A DNA stretch of 64,000 bases, from contig NC_134830.1 in NCBI RefSeq assembly GCF_004210375.1, positions 4,650,001 through 4,714,000 of the forward strand. Direction: 5' to 3'. This DNA comes from Tachypleus tridentatus. Its lineage: Eukaryota; Arthropoda; Merostomata; Xiphosura; Limulidae. The notes beneath the pieces are model-generated. The model searched no databases. It was not told the DNA's origin and was given only the letters and a program-made list of their open reading frames with translations. Position 1 is the stretch's first letter; each line of letters opens with the position of its first letter. A program made the translations under genes and the position numbers. Positions 1-12,900 of the stretch are shown here, piece by piece.

Positions 1-1735
1 TTATTTTAATTTACGTTGCTTTTAGTTCCAGAGAATAAATTTCTAATTAATTCTGTTGGGATTGTTACGAAAACAAACAAACAAACTAGGAGCTGATATT
101 GTAAAGCAATAAATACCACATAAAACGTTTAATGTTTTTAGTGTTTATTGTTTTTGAGTAATTTATTAATGTGAATAGTATTATCTCTCTGACTGCTTCA
201 GGGACTGTCTCTATATTAGTAAAGAAACATAGTGATTAAAATTATTTATCGTTATGTCAAACAAACAAGTTTAAGATATTTTAACCACAGAAATTAGCAG
301 TTGGATTCATATTACCTCATTGATTTTTAAAAGCATTTTAATAAATTATTTATATAATAATTTGAGCTCGTGAATGTATTGGGTACACGATCTACAACAG
401 TTTACGTGTCACGTGAAAAATGTAAAGTACCATAATTATTATTGGGATCTCGTGAAAAATTAATATTTATCCCCCCCCCCCCAAAATAGCTCATTGTGTA
501 TCTTTTACTTAGCAACCAACAAACAAACATGTTGACATTGTGTTATAAACAGAGTAAAACATAACGTATATGGACCTCACTGGTGTGATCGGTGTAAAAT
601 AAGTCAAATTTAAGTGTTGAAAGAGTCGCACAGGTGAAGGAAATCTCGGTGGAAGTCACCTTCAACCTATGTTGACCTTTGTGACCTCTGCTTGTTATCT
701 TAGCTTTCGAACCCGCCTTGACCTTTGCTTTACGGTCACAAAATGTAACTGATTTTTATTTCAGTGAGGTCAAGTTTATCTTACGAATTTACATTGGTAT
801 AATCAATTCTTTTGTTAATGTGATAAGGAAGCCTGGTCAGTGTTATTAGTTTGAAAGTTTTGAATATATATAGAGGAAATACACATCTTAATTAAAAGCA
901 TGTAAACTTGTCTGTAGTGATAAAGACAGTAAATTTCTTGAGAGTTACTTGGGTTTTAAGTTGCAAAGTTTTTCAACTTGGTCGAATTGCAGGACAGAAA
1001 AATAACAGTCTGAAGTGAAATTCTGCCACAAGATGGCAGTCTAATAGTACAAGTTAAACGATAAATAGAGTAGGTGTTTCTGTTTTGTGTGTATTATTAC
1101 ATCGCTTATTTTTTTCGTGTTTCGCCCTTTAAGTGGAGTCACAAACGCCCTCATAGTTTTAGTAAAGTATAAATTTTAGTTATCGGAAACTATACAGTTG
1201 ATACTGTTGGAAGTCAAGTCAACTTCGTATAATTAGAATTATACTACATTTAGTCGTGTCCTTTCTTTGTTGAAACAACAAAAACACTAGCTGTTGCGTG
1301 GTACTAATTTTTTCTCCCATAGACTCGCCCCTAATAGATTAAACCCTATTATTTGACAGAAGATACTGGATAAGTAAATTTACTATGGTGACATGTTTCT
1401 TTGCTTTCACTTGTGACATCTTAGATTTATATTCTTGGGTATTGGAAGGATGATATAAATTGTCATTTTTGATTCTTTGGATGTTCGAAAATTCATATTA
1501 TTGGTTATTAGAAGGGGCTAAAACTTACTGTGTTATTGGGTGTTCAATAGGGAAGACGAGTTTGTGTTGTTGGTTAATTGTATGTAAACAGTTTGTAAGT
1601 AATTGTCTGAAGAGTACTTAATATACATAATCATCGATGGTCAATTATCAGTGGACAGGACACAATTTGCTGTTTAAAATGTGTGAATTTCCAGTATGTG
1701 TTTTCCTACGAATATCACTACAATCAACAATCTTT
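1..1735. other. AT-rich upstream or intronic DNA, no gene seen
   Basis: No convincing coding exon is visible on either strand. The segment is AT-rich with a run of 12 C at 471-482 and several short A-rich, SINE-tail-like stretches (for example near 70-88). A cluster of nuclear-receptor half-sites at 673-772 is listed separately. It lies 5' of the first coding exon of the FoxN3-like gene, so it may be promoter, an early intron or intergenic DNA. The sequence does not decide. Confidence 0.5.
673..772. promoter_or_regulatory. cluster of nuclear-receptor half-sites including a perfect DR3
   Basis: Two perfect TGACCT hexamers at 673-678 and 682-687 are separated by three bases. On the opposite strand this is AGGTCA-N3-AGGTCA, a DR3. 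A third TGACCT lies at 719-724 and an AGGTCA at 767-772. AGGTCA direct repeats are the known binding form for RXR/USP heterodimers. The cluster is 2.5 kb upstream of the FoxN3 start, but no transcription start is visible, so a regulatory role is inference only. Confidence 0.25.
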
Positions 1736-1749
1736 CGTTTTGACTTCAG

Positions 1750-2021
1750 GCCCGGCATGGCCTAGCGCGTAAGGCGTTCGATTCGTAATTCGAGGGTCGC
1801 GGGTTCGCACCCGCGTCGCGCTAAACATGCTCGCCCTCCCAGCCGTGGAGGTGTATAATGTGACGGTCAATCCCACTATTCGTTGGTAAAAGAGTAGCCC
1901 AAGAGTTGGCGGTGTATGGTGATGACTAGCTGCCTTCCCTCTAGTCTTACACTGCTAAATTAGGGACGGCTAGCACAGATAGCCCTCGAGTAGCTTTGTG
2001 CGAAATTCCCAAACAAACAAA
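1750..2021 (+). mobile_element. tRNA-derived SINE, full length, with 14-bp target-site duplication
   Basis: The head is tRNA-like with a B-box-like GGGTTCGCACCC segment and an anticodon-loop-like CGTAA stretch. The body contains the family signature around GTTGGCGGTG and CTAAATTAGGGACGGCTAG. It ends in AAACAAACAAAC. The element is bracketed by the same 14 bases, CGTTTTGACTTCAG, at 1736-1749 and 2022-2035, the expected footprint of LINE-mediated insertion. Four further copies of the family occur in the window. It is not a functional tRNA gene: the cloverleaf is imperfect and fused to the SINE body. Confidence 0.9.
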
Positions 2022-2035
2022 CGTTTTGACTTCAG

Positions 2036-3292
2036 CGTTTATAATTTAAATAATCATGCTGGCAATCCTAGTATACTGTGTTCATATAATCAGTTTGAGA
2101 GTATGGTAGCAATTTTCATTGTGGAGGTTATATGTGTAACTCTCGATCAGTTTTTATAGAATCATGTGAATAATGAAATCCGTTCGATGACGTCTTTCGT
2201 ATTATGTATTTCAAACCAAAGCCCAAAGGTACTTATTATTTTTTTTGAACCACAACATAAAGTTTGTACTCGGGAACGTTAGGATGATATTTACAAATTG
2301 GTACTTCACTGTCATACGACGTGTCGTAAGAAATTGTTGATTGGCATATATTTTATAAAATAAATAATTTTGAAAGGAAAATAACTTTTTGTATTAAAAC
2401 CATACTTGTTATAAAAGAAACCTTACTGTTCCAAAGTCACGTTGTAGTGGCGCCATCTGTCGAATATTGATAAACGTATAGTTTTTCAGTTGTACTAATA
2501 TACAAAATTGAATGTTTGCTGCTTCCGTCCGTGTGAAGCGATTTTGTTTCAAACATACTTTGTTTACAGGAGTAGTAAACAAGTTTTCAAAATAATATAT
2601 GAAGATGTGTTGAATAATATGATTGTATATGCATCGTTCTTTCTTCTGTCCTGCAGTTTGTTTGATAATAATATGACGTTATAATTATTTCACATCAGTG
2701 GTCTAATTTACTGTACCTTGAAATAGGAAGTTGTATCTAAATGTTTGATGGGGGTGTGATGTGGTTGATGAAGCATAGGTGTGATGAAATATCATACTAG
2801 GAGTCATAGTAAAACAGTTTGAAACTGTTTGAAATTTCCCATAAGGATCATACAGAGTTTGTGTTTTATTTCTGGTTATGAGTTACAAAAGTGTTTAACA
2901 TTGTTTACAACACTTGTCCAGTTAGGTCTTCTAAAGTACTTATAATGTTCCTACTGTTATGAAGAACTAAGTTATTGTGTTTTAATACATTATTACATCT
3001 ACGAATAGTTTTAAACCAAAATATGTATTTCACACATATTGAACACAGACTTGTATAAATGAAGAAGTGTAGTAATTTTTCACAACTAAATTCTGTACAT
3101 GAACCTCCATAGTAGGTTTCAGTTTTGTTTAAACTTTTATATAGCATTGTTTAGCAGCCACTAATAATACTTTCTGGAAGATTGAGAGAGTACTACTAGT
3201 CTCCTAAAATTATGTCAGAGAATAACTTCATACAGACATGTATATCATTTTGTGATTGGAATTAATTTTAAATAACCAACCTTTTTTCTCAG
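2036..3292. other. AT-rich DNA upstream of the first coding exon
   Basis: No gene is supported here. The final bases (about 3279-3292) form a polypyrimidine tract ending in TTTCTCAG, a good 3' splice site for the first coding exon. This indicates at least one non-coding upstream exon, not located. Confidence 0.5.
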
Positions 3293-3945
3293 CAATTTCC
3301 CTCTACTGATGTATGGCCATCACTGAATCTTTGATGAAGGAAGGTAAGAGCTTTGTCACCATGGCTACCAAACAGTCATTTGAAATCTACAGCCAAAAGT
3401 GTGTCTCTCCACCCCTGAGGTTTAATGGAACTGCAAGCATCATTGAGATGCCTAATGGTCATGGTAAACTCAGTGGCAGTAGTACTCTTAATGAAAAGGG
3501 AGGCTTTGAAGATGATGAGCTAACTAATCTGACATGGTTACAGGACACAAATTTGTTAAAAAACATTCATATGGGTTCCTGTGGTGAAGCTGAATCCATT
3601 TTGAATGACAGTCAAACTGGTGATCTCTTTCAAGATGCAGTGGAGGACGGAAGTGACAAGACAGAAGGGTCAACAGAAAGCCCATTTTCAAGCAAGTCTA
3701 CACTCACTGAACCTTATAATCCTCAGGTTCATATAAATGCTAAGCCTCCCTACTCCTTTAGTTGCCTTATCTTCATGGCCATTGAAGACTCTCCAGTTAA
3801 AGCGCTTGCAGTCAAGGACATTTATTCATGGATTCTCACTCACTTTCCCTACTTCCAGAATGCCCCTACGGGTTGGAAAAATTCAGTTCGTCATAACTTG
3901 TCTCTGAACAAGTGTTTCAGCAAAGTTGACAAGATCAAGGGTCAG
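3293..3945 (+). CDS. FoxN3: FoxN3-like exon 1 of the coding region: N-terminus and most of the forkhead domain
   Basis: The acceptor TTTCTCAG ends at 3292 and the donor CAG|GTATGT follows 3945. The coding part from 3313 is exactly 211 codons, exit phase 0. An in-frame TGA at 3307 means translation starts in this exon. Two in-frame ATGs compete: 3313, and 3361 inside the near-perfect initiation context GTCACCATGG. A short out-of-frame ATG at 3309 overlaps the first. Visible features are an acidic ELTNLTWL block, then the forkhead domain from residue 144: [18 protein letters not shown], the helix 2 region, and the recognition helix [16 protein letters not shown], which contacts the DNA major groove. 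The domain is cut by the intron after KVDKIKGQ, the position where the FOXN3 sequence continues with IGKGSLWCI. Confidence 0.92.
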
Positions 3946-6900
3946 GTATGTTTATTTAGTAGTTCAATATACAAGTTCTCTAGATAGGGTCAGTTTGTTC
4001 TGGAGCAAGAGAAACATAGTTCAACATACAAGTTCTCTAGATAGGGTCAGTTTGTTCTGGAGCAAGAGAAACGTAGTTCAATATACAAGTTCTAGGTAGG
4101 GTCAGTTTGTTTTGGAGCAAGAGAAACGTAGTTCAATATACAAGATCTAGATAGGGCCAGTTTGTTCTGGAGCAAGAGAAACGTAGTTCAATATGCAAGT
4201 TCTAGATAGGGTCAGTTTGTTTGGAGCAAGAATAAGAGAACACATGCACATAAAGTTACATTGCATGTGTGTGTGTATATGTGTTAAAAGAAACTAAGCT
4301 TTTACCATTTTTCTTACTGAATAAATATATCTTGTATAAATCAAAAATCACAAGTTAAAGTAATTGATAAGAAAATAAATTTAATAGTTTTTTTTCTTGA
4401 AATATGAAAAAAAACAAAAAGCAACGTATTATTGGTGGAAACAAAATACATTCCGGGTTTTGAAATATCCAATAGCATACAACTACACATTCACCAATTA
4501 AAACATACTGTCCTCTTTTGTATTCAGTTTCATCTGAGACACTATCTACTGTAGTTGTTTTGAAAGTAAGTAATATGCATTGAGATCCATATAATGTAAA
4601 ACAAGTAAAATCAAAACTTAATTAAATATATTTATATGATCTTAGGAAAACACATAGGTTCAAGAAGCCTGGACATAAATGAATGAAAGTGATTGGGTTG
4701 TAGGGTTTTTATTCATAATCATATGAAACAGCATTATTATCTTTGGATTCTTGTACTACTCCCAAGTAATCTTCTAGAAGGTGTGATTACTGTTTCAGTT
4801 ACAAGTAATCTTACAGAAGGTACAACAACTCTTAACTGTTTCAGTTAGAAGTAATCTTCCAAAGGGTGTGACAACTGTAACTGTTTTAGTTAGAAGTAAT
4901 CTTCTAGAAGGTGAACAAGTCTGTTTTAGCGACGAGTAATCTTCTAGAAAGTGTGACAACTCTTAACTGTTTCAGTTACTAGTACTCTTCTAGAAAGTGT
5001 GACAGCTGTAACTGTTTCAATTACAAGTAATCTTCTAGAAAGTGCAACAACTGTAACTCTTTCAATTACAAGTAACCTATAAAGTGCGACAACTGTAACT
5101 GTTTCAATTACAAGTAATCTTCTAGAAAGTGCAACAACTGTAACTGTTTCAATTACAAGTAATCTTCTAGAAAGTGCAACAACTGTAACTGTTTCAATTA
5201 CAAGTAATCTTCTAGAAAGTGCAACAACTGTAACTGTTTCAATTACAAGTAATCTTCTGGAAAGTGCAAAAACTGTAACTGTTTCAATTACAACTAATCT
5301 TCTAGAAAGTGCAACAACTGTAACTGTTTCAATTACAAGTAACCTTCTAGAAAGTGCAACAACTGTAACTGTTTTAATTACAAGTAATCTTCTAGAAAGT
5401 GCAACAACTGTAACTCTTTCAATTACAAGTAACCTTCTATAAAGTGCGACAACTGTAACTGTTTCAATTACAAGTAATCTTCTAGAAAGTGCAACAACTG
5501 TAACTGTTTCAATTACAAGTAATCTTCTGGAAAGGGCAAAAACTGTAACTGTTTCAATTACAACTAATCTTCTAGAAAGTGCAACAACTGTAACTGTTTC
5601 AATTACAAGTAATCTTCTAGAAAGTGCAACAACTGTAACTGTTTCAATTACAAGTAATCTTCTAGAAAGTGCAACAACTGTAACTGTTTCAATTACAAGT
5701 AACCTTCTAGAAAGTGCGACAACTGTAACTGTTTCAATTACAAGTAACCTTCTAGAAAGTGCAACAACTGTAACTGTTTCAATTACAAGTAATCTTCTAG
5801 AAAGTGCGACAACTGTAACTGTTTCAATTACAAGTAACCTTCTAGAAAGTGCAACAACTGTAACTGTTTCAATTACAAGTAATCTTCTAGAAAGTGCAAC
5901 AACTGTAACTGTTTCAATTACAACTAATCTTCTAGAAAGTGCAACAACTGTAACTGTTTCAATTACAAGTAACCTAGAAAGTGCGACAACTGTAACTGTT
6001 TCAATTACAAGTAATCTTCTAGAAAGTGCAACAACTGTAACTGTTTCAATTACAAGTAACCTTCTAGAAAGTGCAACAACTGTAACTGTTTCAATTACAA
6101 GTAATCTTCTGGAAAGTGCAACAACTGTAACTGTTTCAATTACAAGTAATCTTCTAGAAAGTACGACAACTGTAACTGTTTCAATTACAAGTAACCTTCT
6201 AGAAAGTGCAACAACTGTAACTGTTTCAATTACAAGTAATCTTCTAGAAAGTGCAACAACTGTAACTGTTTCAATTACAACTAATCTTCTAGAAAGTGCA
6301 ACAACTGTAACTGTTTCAATTACAAGTAACCTAGAAAGTGCGACAACTGTAACTGTTTCAATTACAAGTAATCTTCTAGAAAGTGCAACAACTGTAACTG
6401 TTTCAATTACAAGTAACCTTCTAGAAAGTGCAACAACTGTAACTGTTTCAATTACAAGTAATCTTCTGGAAAGTGCAACAACTGTAACTGTTTCAATTAC
6501 AAGTAATCTTCTAGAAAGTGCAACAACTGTAACTGTTTCAATTACAAGTAATCTTCTAGAAAGTGCAACAACTGTAACTGTTTCAATTACAAGTAACCTT
6601 CTAGAAAGTACGACAACTGTAACTGTTTCAATTACAAGTAATCTTCTAGAAAGTGCAACAACTGTAACTGTTTCAATTACAAGTAATCTTCTAGAAAGTG
6701 CAACAACTGTAACTGTTTCAATTACAAGTAATCTTCTAGAAAGTGCAACAACTGTAACTGTTTCAATTACAAGTAACCTTCTAGAAAGTGCGACAACTGT
6801 AACTGTTTCAATTACAAGTAACCTTCTAGAAAGTGCGACAACTGTAACTGTTTCAATTATAAGTAACCTTCTAGAAGGTGTGACAACTGTAACTGTTTCA

Positions 6901-9900
6901 GTTTGAAGCAATCTTCTAGAAAGTGTGACAACTCTAACTTTCAGTTGGTAATCTTTTAGAAGGTGCAACAACTCTATTTCAGTTACGAGTAATCTATAAA
7001 GTGTGATATGAAAGCAAACAAGTAACATTAGTAAGTTATCTGAGAAGTTTCTACGCTCAGTTTATACTTTATGTTAAAGGTGGTGAATTTCCTGTTAGCA
7101 TCATTCCTCATTAAGAATTGTTAATGTGTTGGTGAAGATTTACATTTGTTTTTGTTAGTAGTTCGTTGAATGACACTTTTAATAGAGTTATAGTTAGGCC
7201 TTAAACTGTGCACTAATCATTTATTAGACATAAGGGTTAAGGGTGATCTCTCCACTTGTTTGCTAAAAGCATTTTTATTTTATCAGGCAAACTTTAAACC
7301 ATTGATTATTTTAGTACACTGATTGCTAAATTAAATTAGTTTGAAACACCATTAGAACCACTTCTAGTGAAGTAGTGTATATAGTAATTACACATACACT
7401 GATAGCACTTTTCCAAGTTACATTAAAAGGCATAGACATAAAAACAAAAACATAATGCTCACAGTTTTAATAAAAGTAATAAGTTTAAAATACCAGAGTT
7501 TTGACATACACATTAATTTGTGTAAAACTAAAAACTGTACATGCTTTGGCAGAACATTTTACACCACATTCAAGGGACCAAATTGACAAAAGAAATTCAT
7601 TTATATCTTGTGTAAATATATATGAACAGTGGCACCATTTACAAAATTGTCTTCCAGAAATTTATTTCCATGGCAGCATGATTCTTCATGTGGTTATGTA
7701 TGATGATGGTAATATACATGGTTATGTATAATAACATGATTCATGTTGTTCAGAGTAACTTGGATATTGTTGAAAAAAAATTTAAATATGTGTTGTTATC
7801 TTCATTGTAATATTCTATTTTATAAAACTTTTCCAGAACATTGGAAAAGGCTCCCTCTGGTGTATTGATTCTCAGTTCAGACCTAATTTACTTCAAGCTT
7901 TGAGAAAGTCTCCATCATCAACTTTTTCCCACATGCCCAGTTTGGATTACATCTTACGGTTTTCTCAGTCCAAAGCAAATAATACTTGGTAAGTATAATC
8001 AGTTTCATCAAAATGGAGCTAGTAAGAACAAGTACTTATAAAAACTGTCTTCAATACTTGGTAAGTATAATCAGTTTCATCAAAATGGAGCTAGTAAGAA
8101 CAAGTACTTATAAAAATTGTCTTCAATACTTGGTAAGTATAATCAGTTTCATCAAAATGGAGCTAGTAAGAACAAGTACTTATAAAAACTGTCTTCAATA
8201 CTTGGTAAGTATAATCAGTTTCATCAAAATGGAGCTAGTAAGAACAAGTACTTATAAAAACTGTCTTCAATACTTGGTAAGTATAATCAGTTTCATCAAA
8301 ATGGAGCTAGTAAGAACAAGTACTTATAAAACTGTCTTCAATACTTGGTAAGTATAATCAGTTTCATCAAAATGGAGCTAGTAAGAACAAGTACTTATAA
8401 AACTGTCTTCAATACTTGGTAAGTATAATCAGTTTCATCAAAATGGAGCTAGTAAGAACAAGTACTTATAAAAACTGTCTTCAATACTTGGTAAGTATAA
8501 TCAGTTTCATCAAAATGGAGCTAGTAAGAACAAGTACTTATAAAAACTGTCTTCAATACTTGGTAAGTATAATCAGTTTCATCAAAATGGAGCTAGTAAG
8601 AACAAGTACTTATAAAAATTGTCTTCAATACTTGGTAAGTATAATCAGTTTCATCAAAATGGAGCTAGTAAGAACAAGTACTTATAAAAACTGTCTTCAA
8701 TACTTGGTAAGTATAATCAGTTTCATCAAAATGGAGCTAGTAAGAACAAGTACTTATAAAAATTGTCTTCAATACTTGGTAAGTATAATCAGTTTCATCA
8801 AAATAGAGCTAGTAAGAACAAGTACTTATAAAAACTGTCTTCAATACTTGGTAAGTATAATCAGTTTCATCAAAATGGAGCTAGTAAGAACAAGTACTTA
8901 TAAAAACTGTCTTCATCAATTTGATGACAAATTTACATAAATTCCTTCTGTTTCTTTCTCCAATCTTTTAATCATGTTTGTGGTTTCACTTAAATTTTGG
9001 ATTCTGAGCATCAATTTTAGGGTTACGTGAAATTAAGTTTAATAATAACTGTATTTCAAACATATAAAAATAATTATATGAACATCTGTGATATGAGTTT
9101 ATCAGTTACAGCCATTGTATCTGAAGACTTTTTAACATCTTAATTTTAACAGGAGCAGAGTTATATTTGTATAAAAATGAAGTACTCTTTATTATACGTA
9201 TATAAATATACTGTCACACTCATTAAACATCACTGAGTGAAACCATCCCTTATTTTTGTGGTTTTTTTTGAGCTGTGTTCATCCTGAAGTATTTTAAAAA
9301 TTTTTAGTGCCAAGTCACTACCTTTGGCTCCAACTCTATCAAACAACCTGCCTTCTCCAGGTAAGTGTAAATCTCTACCCTATTCATCATATTATTATTT
9401 TATAACTTTTAAAGAAATAATGTCATTTTAAATAGACATGAATCCTGATGTATCCAGAGAGTGAAATTTTGACATCTGTGGGGGGGAATACAAAGAGTAC
9501 TGAATGCTTATTATCCAAATAAAATAGTAGATACAGAGAGACAATTCCCAGTCCAGTGACCTGAAAACTGGAATGTTTCATAAATTGTTTATTCTTGTGA
9601 ACGCTCCGTAAGCTTTGAGAAATTTCTTGTACCTGGACTTGTTTGGTGTTAATGATACACACTAATGAGAACACTAAAACTGTATGAAAAATTACTGCAA
9701 AAATAGATACTTAAAGATAAGTAAGTAAAAGTTTCTTGTAGACTTAATTTTTGATTAACTACTGGCACAGCTGCTTTGTTTCAGGGGCATGGTGAGTCGA
9801 AGCAGCACATCTAGTGCATGCCTTTTCATTGTGCAACTCTCTGTGTGAACTTGAATTTTTACTTCATTGTGAAAGTATCCAAAAGGCAAGTAAATAACAA

Positions 9901-12900
9901 CCTTCTGTGTATGAATTTTATATCATTTGTATGTGTCTGGCTAAATTACCCCAAAACTTGAAAATTTGTCATGGATCAGGTTCCAGACTTTCTGGGATGA
10001 TGTAAAGAAATGATTTGGAAACCATATTCTTAATTGGTATAACTACTCTGTTGTTCATCCTTAATCTACGTTAGAGTTTATTTATTGAAGTCTTTAGTTG
10101 TATCTACAGGCCTCAATATTAATAGCTGCTTTTTATGTTGTTTGTTGAAGTCTGCTGTATAATTAAATCTATGAACCTCAAAATTTGATCCTAAGTTAAA
10201 CGAAGGAAGGTGTAGAACATCTGAATTTCATTAGAAGGTTCAGGAAGAATCACTATGGATCACTGGTCTAACATCTGAATTTCATTAGAAGGTTCAGGAC
10301 GAATCACTATGGATCACTGGTCTAACATCTGAATTTCATTAGAAGGTTCAGGAAGAATCACTATGGATCACTGGTCTAACACCTGAATTTCATTAGAATG
10401 TTCAGGAAGAATCACTATGGATCACTGGTCTAACATCTGAATTTCATTAGATGGTTCAGGACGAATCACTATGGATCACTGGTCTAACATCTGAATTTCA
10501 TTAGAAGGTTCAGGAAGAATCACTATGGATCACTGGTCTAACATCTGAATTTCATTAGAATGTTCAGGAAGTATCACTATGGATCACTGGTCTAACATCT
10601 GAATTTCATTAGAATGTTCAGGAAGAATCACTATGGATCACTGGTCTAACATCTGAATTTCATTAGAAGGTTCAGGACGAATCACTATGGATCACTGGTC
10701 TAACATCTGAATTTCATTAGAAGGTTCAGGATGAATCACTATGGATCACTGGTCTAACATCTGAATTTCATTAGAAGGTTCAGGAAGAATCACTATGGAT
10801 CACTGGTCTAACATCTGAATTTCATTAGAAGGTTCAGGAAGAATCACTATGGATCACTGGTCTAACATCTGAATTTCATTACAAGGTTCAGGAAGAATCA
10901 CTATGGATCACTGGTCCATGGCTCTGCCAGGACCTTGGCCTTTAAAGATGTTATACCCCATTCATCATGAAGGACTTTGACTCTGCACTGGGGCTTTCCA
11001 CACTTCCCCAGTTCAGAGTTTATACATATAGTCTCTTGAACCTTATTTCCACCTTTACTGTTTGCAACTGTCTTTATTATGTGCTTCAAAACTTCGCTCC
11101 TTACCAAAGCATCCTACCTGGGGTTGTGTTTTCCTTGCTTGGTGGGCCATTCTTTTCCAGAATAGACGGTCTGCCATTGCTCCTTTTGGAGCAGTTGTAT
11201 GGATTGGGTCTGTTTTTGGATAAAATTGCTGTATCTACTGGTCAGCCCATCCCACCATGGTTTATTATAGTCCCCAAATGTGACCTATCTTTAACTCATC
11301 TGAGAAAAACAGACACTCCCAATTGGAAATACTGTCTGCTATTTGCTGAACATCTTTGGAACCATCCTTCCATTTCTATTTATACAGATGGTTCAAAATC
11401 ATGGCTTTGCCATGGTTTGTTGTGGTTCGGTGGTTGCGCACAGAATCCCCTGTGTAGCTTCTGTGTTCACTGCTGAACTGTATGCCATTTCTCTTGGCCT
11501 GGATCACATAGAAGCTAAGCAGTACTCAAATTACACTATTTATACTGACTCGCTTAGTTCTCTACTGGCCCTGGAATTGCTTCACGTTAGTTCTCACATT
11601 GTTCTCGCTGATATTCAAAACTGACTGGCCCATTTCTCTTTATCATCTACTTTTGTCCAGTTTTTCTGGATACCGGGCTACATTGGTATTCACAGGAACG
11701 AGCTCACTGACATCGCAGCTAAGTCTATCTGCTCTGGCACATAACACAGCTGTGCCTGTTCCATACATGGACTTATGGTCCTGTATTCGAGGCTCAGGTC
11801 CTTGCCAGTTGGCAGTTGACTTGGAATGAGCAACGTGACAACAAGCTTTTCTAAATAAAACCCTGTATTGGACTTTGGCCGTATTGCTTCCGTAAGGATT
11901 GGAAAGAGGAATTGTCCTAATTAGACTATACATTGGTCACAGTTTTTTAACTCATCTTTTTCTTTTATCTGGAACTGATGCACCAATGTACTGTGTGTGT
12001 AATACTCAGGTCACAATAAGCCAGATTTTACTTTCTGGCTGTTGTTATGACTCCCAATGATGGCACCATTTTAAACATGTTCCTGTCCAAAGGTTTGTCC
12101 ATAATGTTAGACAGTGTTATTGGTGATGGTGACACTGTCCACCTTGGAAATGTTTTTAGGTTTTTGAAGGTTATTAATCTTTTTAATGGTATTTAATGTT
12201 TTTGAATTTATACATTAGATCTTTTTTTAATGTGATTCTCTTTTAAGAATCACAGTCCATCTAGTTTGATTTGAAATTAGAAAATGGCCGTAACATTAAA
12301 TAACTTAAAACCAGGACTGGAAAGGCCAACTTCAGATGACTAATGCTGCTGTTTGAACTACCCTTTAGTCATCCTTGTGAGTTATTATTAGAATTTTGGT
12401 ACAAGTCTTTTAAAACTTTTATTACTTCACTTTCTGAAAATGAGATGACTGATGGTGGTTTGTGTACTTATCTATTAGTCTTCCTGGTGAGTTATGATAA
12501 TTACAGTTATGTTACAGAAAGTCCTTTACAACTTGTATTTCTGTAGTTTTTCTCTTTATGTTGTAAACTAGATGTAAACATTGGTTTTATGCTGTTTATG
12601 TTTTTTTAAACTGTTTTGTTTTATCTTAATTTCCTTTCATGAATTTTAATAAATTTACTTTAAGTTTTTACTAGACGTTTGGTGCAGATAGCCTAGCTGT
12701 TTTGTGCTATAAAACACTAAATCAACCAACCACCCAACCATTGTTACATAGTTCTTTCTGTGTTCAATGCTAGACTGTTTCTTCTGTTTGAATTTCACCT
12801 CCATTTCTTCTTCCGAAAGATGACATTGACATGAGAATTGGGCTGGAGATTTCTGTAATTAATAGTTTGCAGTTTTTAAATAGAGAAATTTGGGGCTGAC

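Noticed and set aside
4944-7028. 694-codon open frame on the minus strand
   Set aside because: Translation of a 45-bp minisatellite; unit length is a multiple of three, no exon context, lies in an intron of FoxN3.
7501-7731. 76-codon frame in FoxN3 intron 1
   Set aside because: No recognisable motif and no matching splice sites.
10217-10917. CRISPR-like array
   Set aside because: Units are contiguous with no unique spacers; this is a eukaryotic minisatellite. The same holds for the other arrays.
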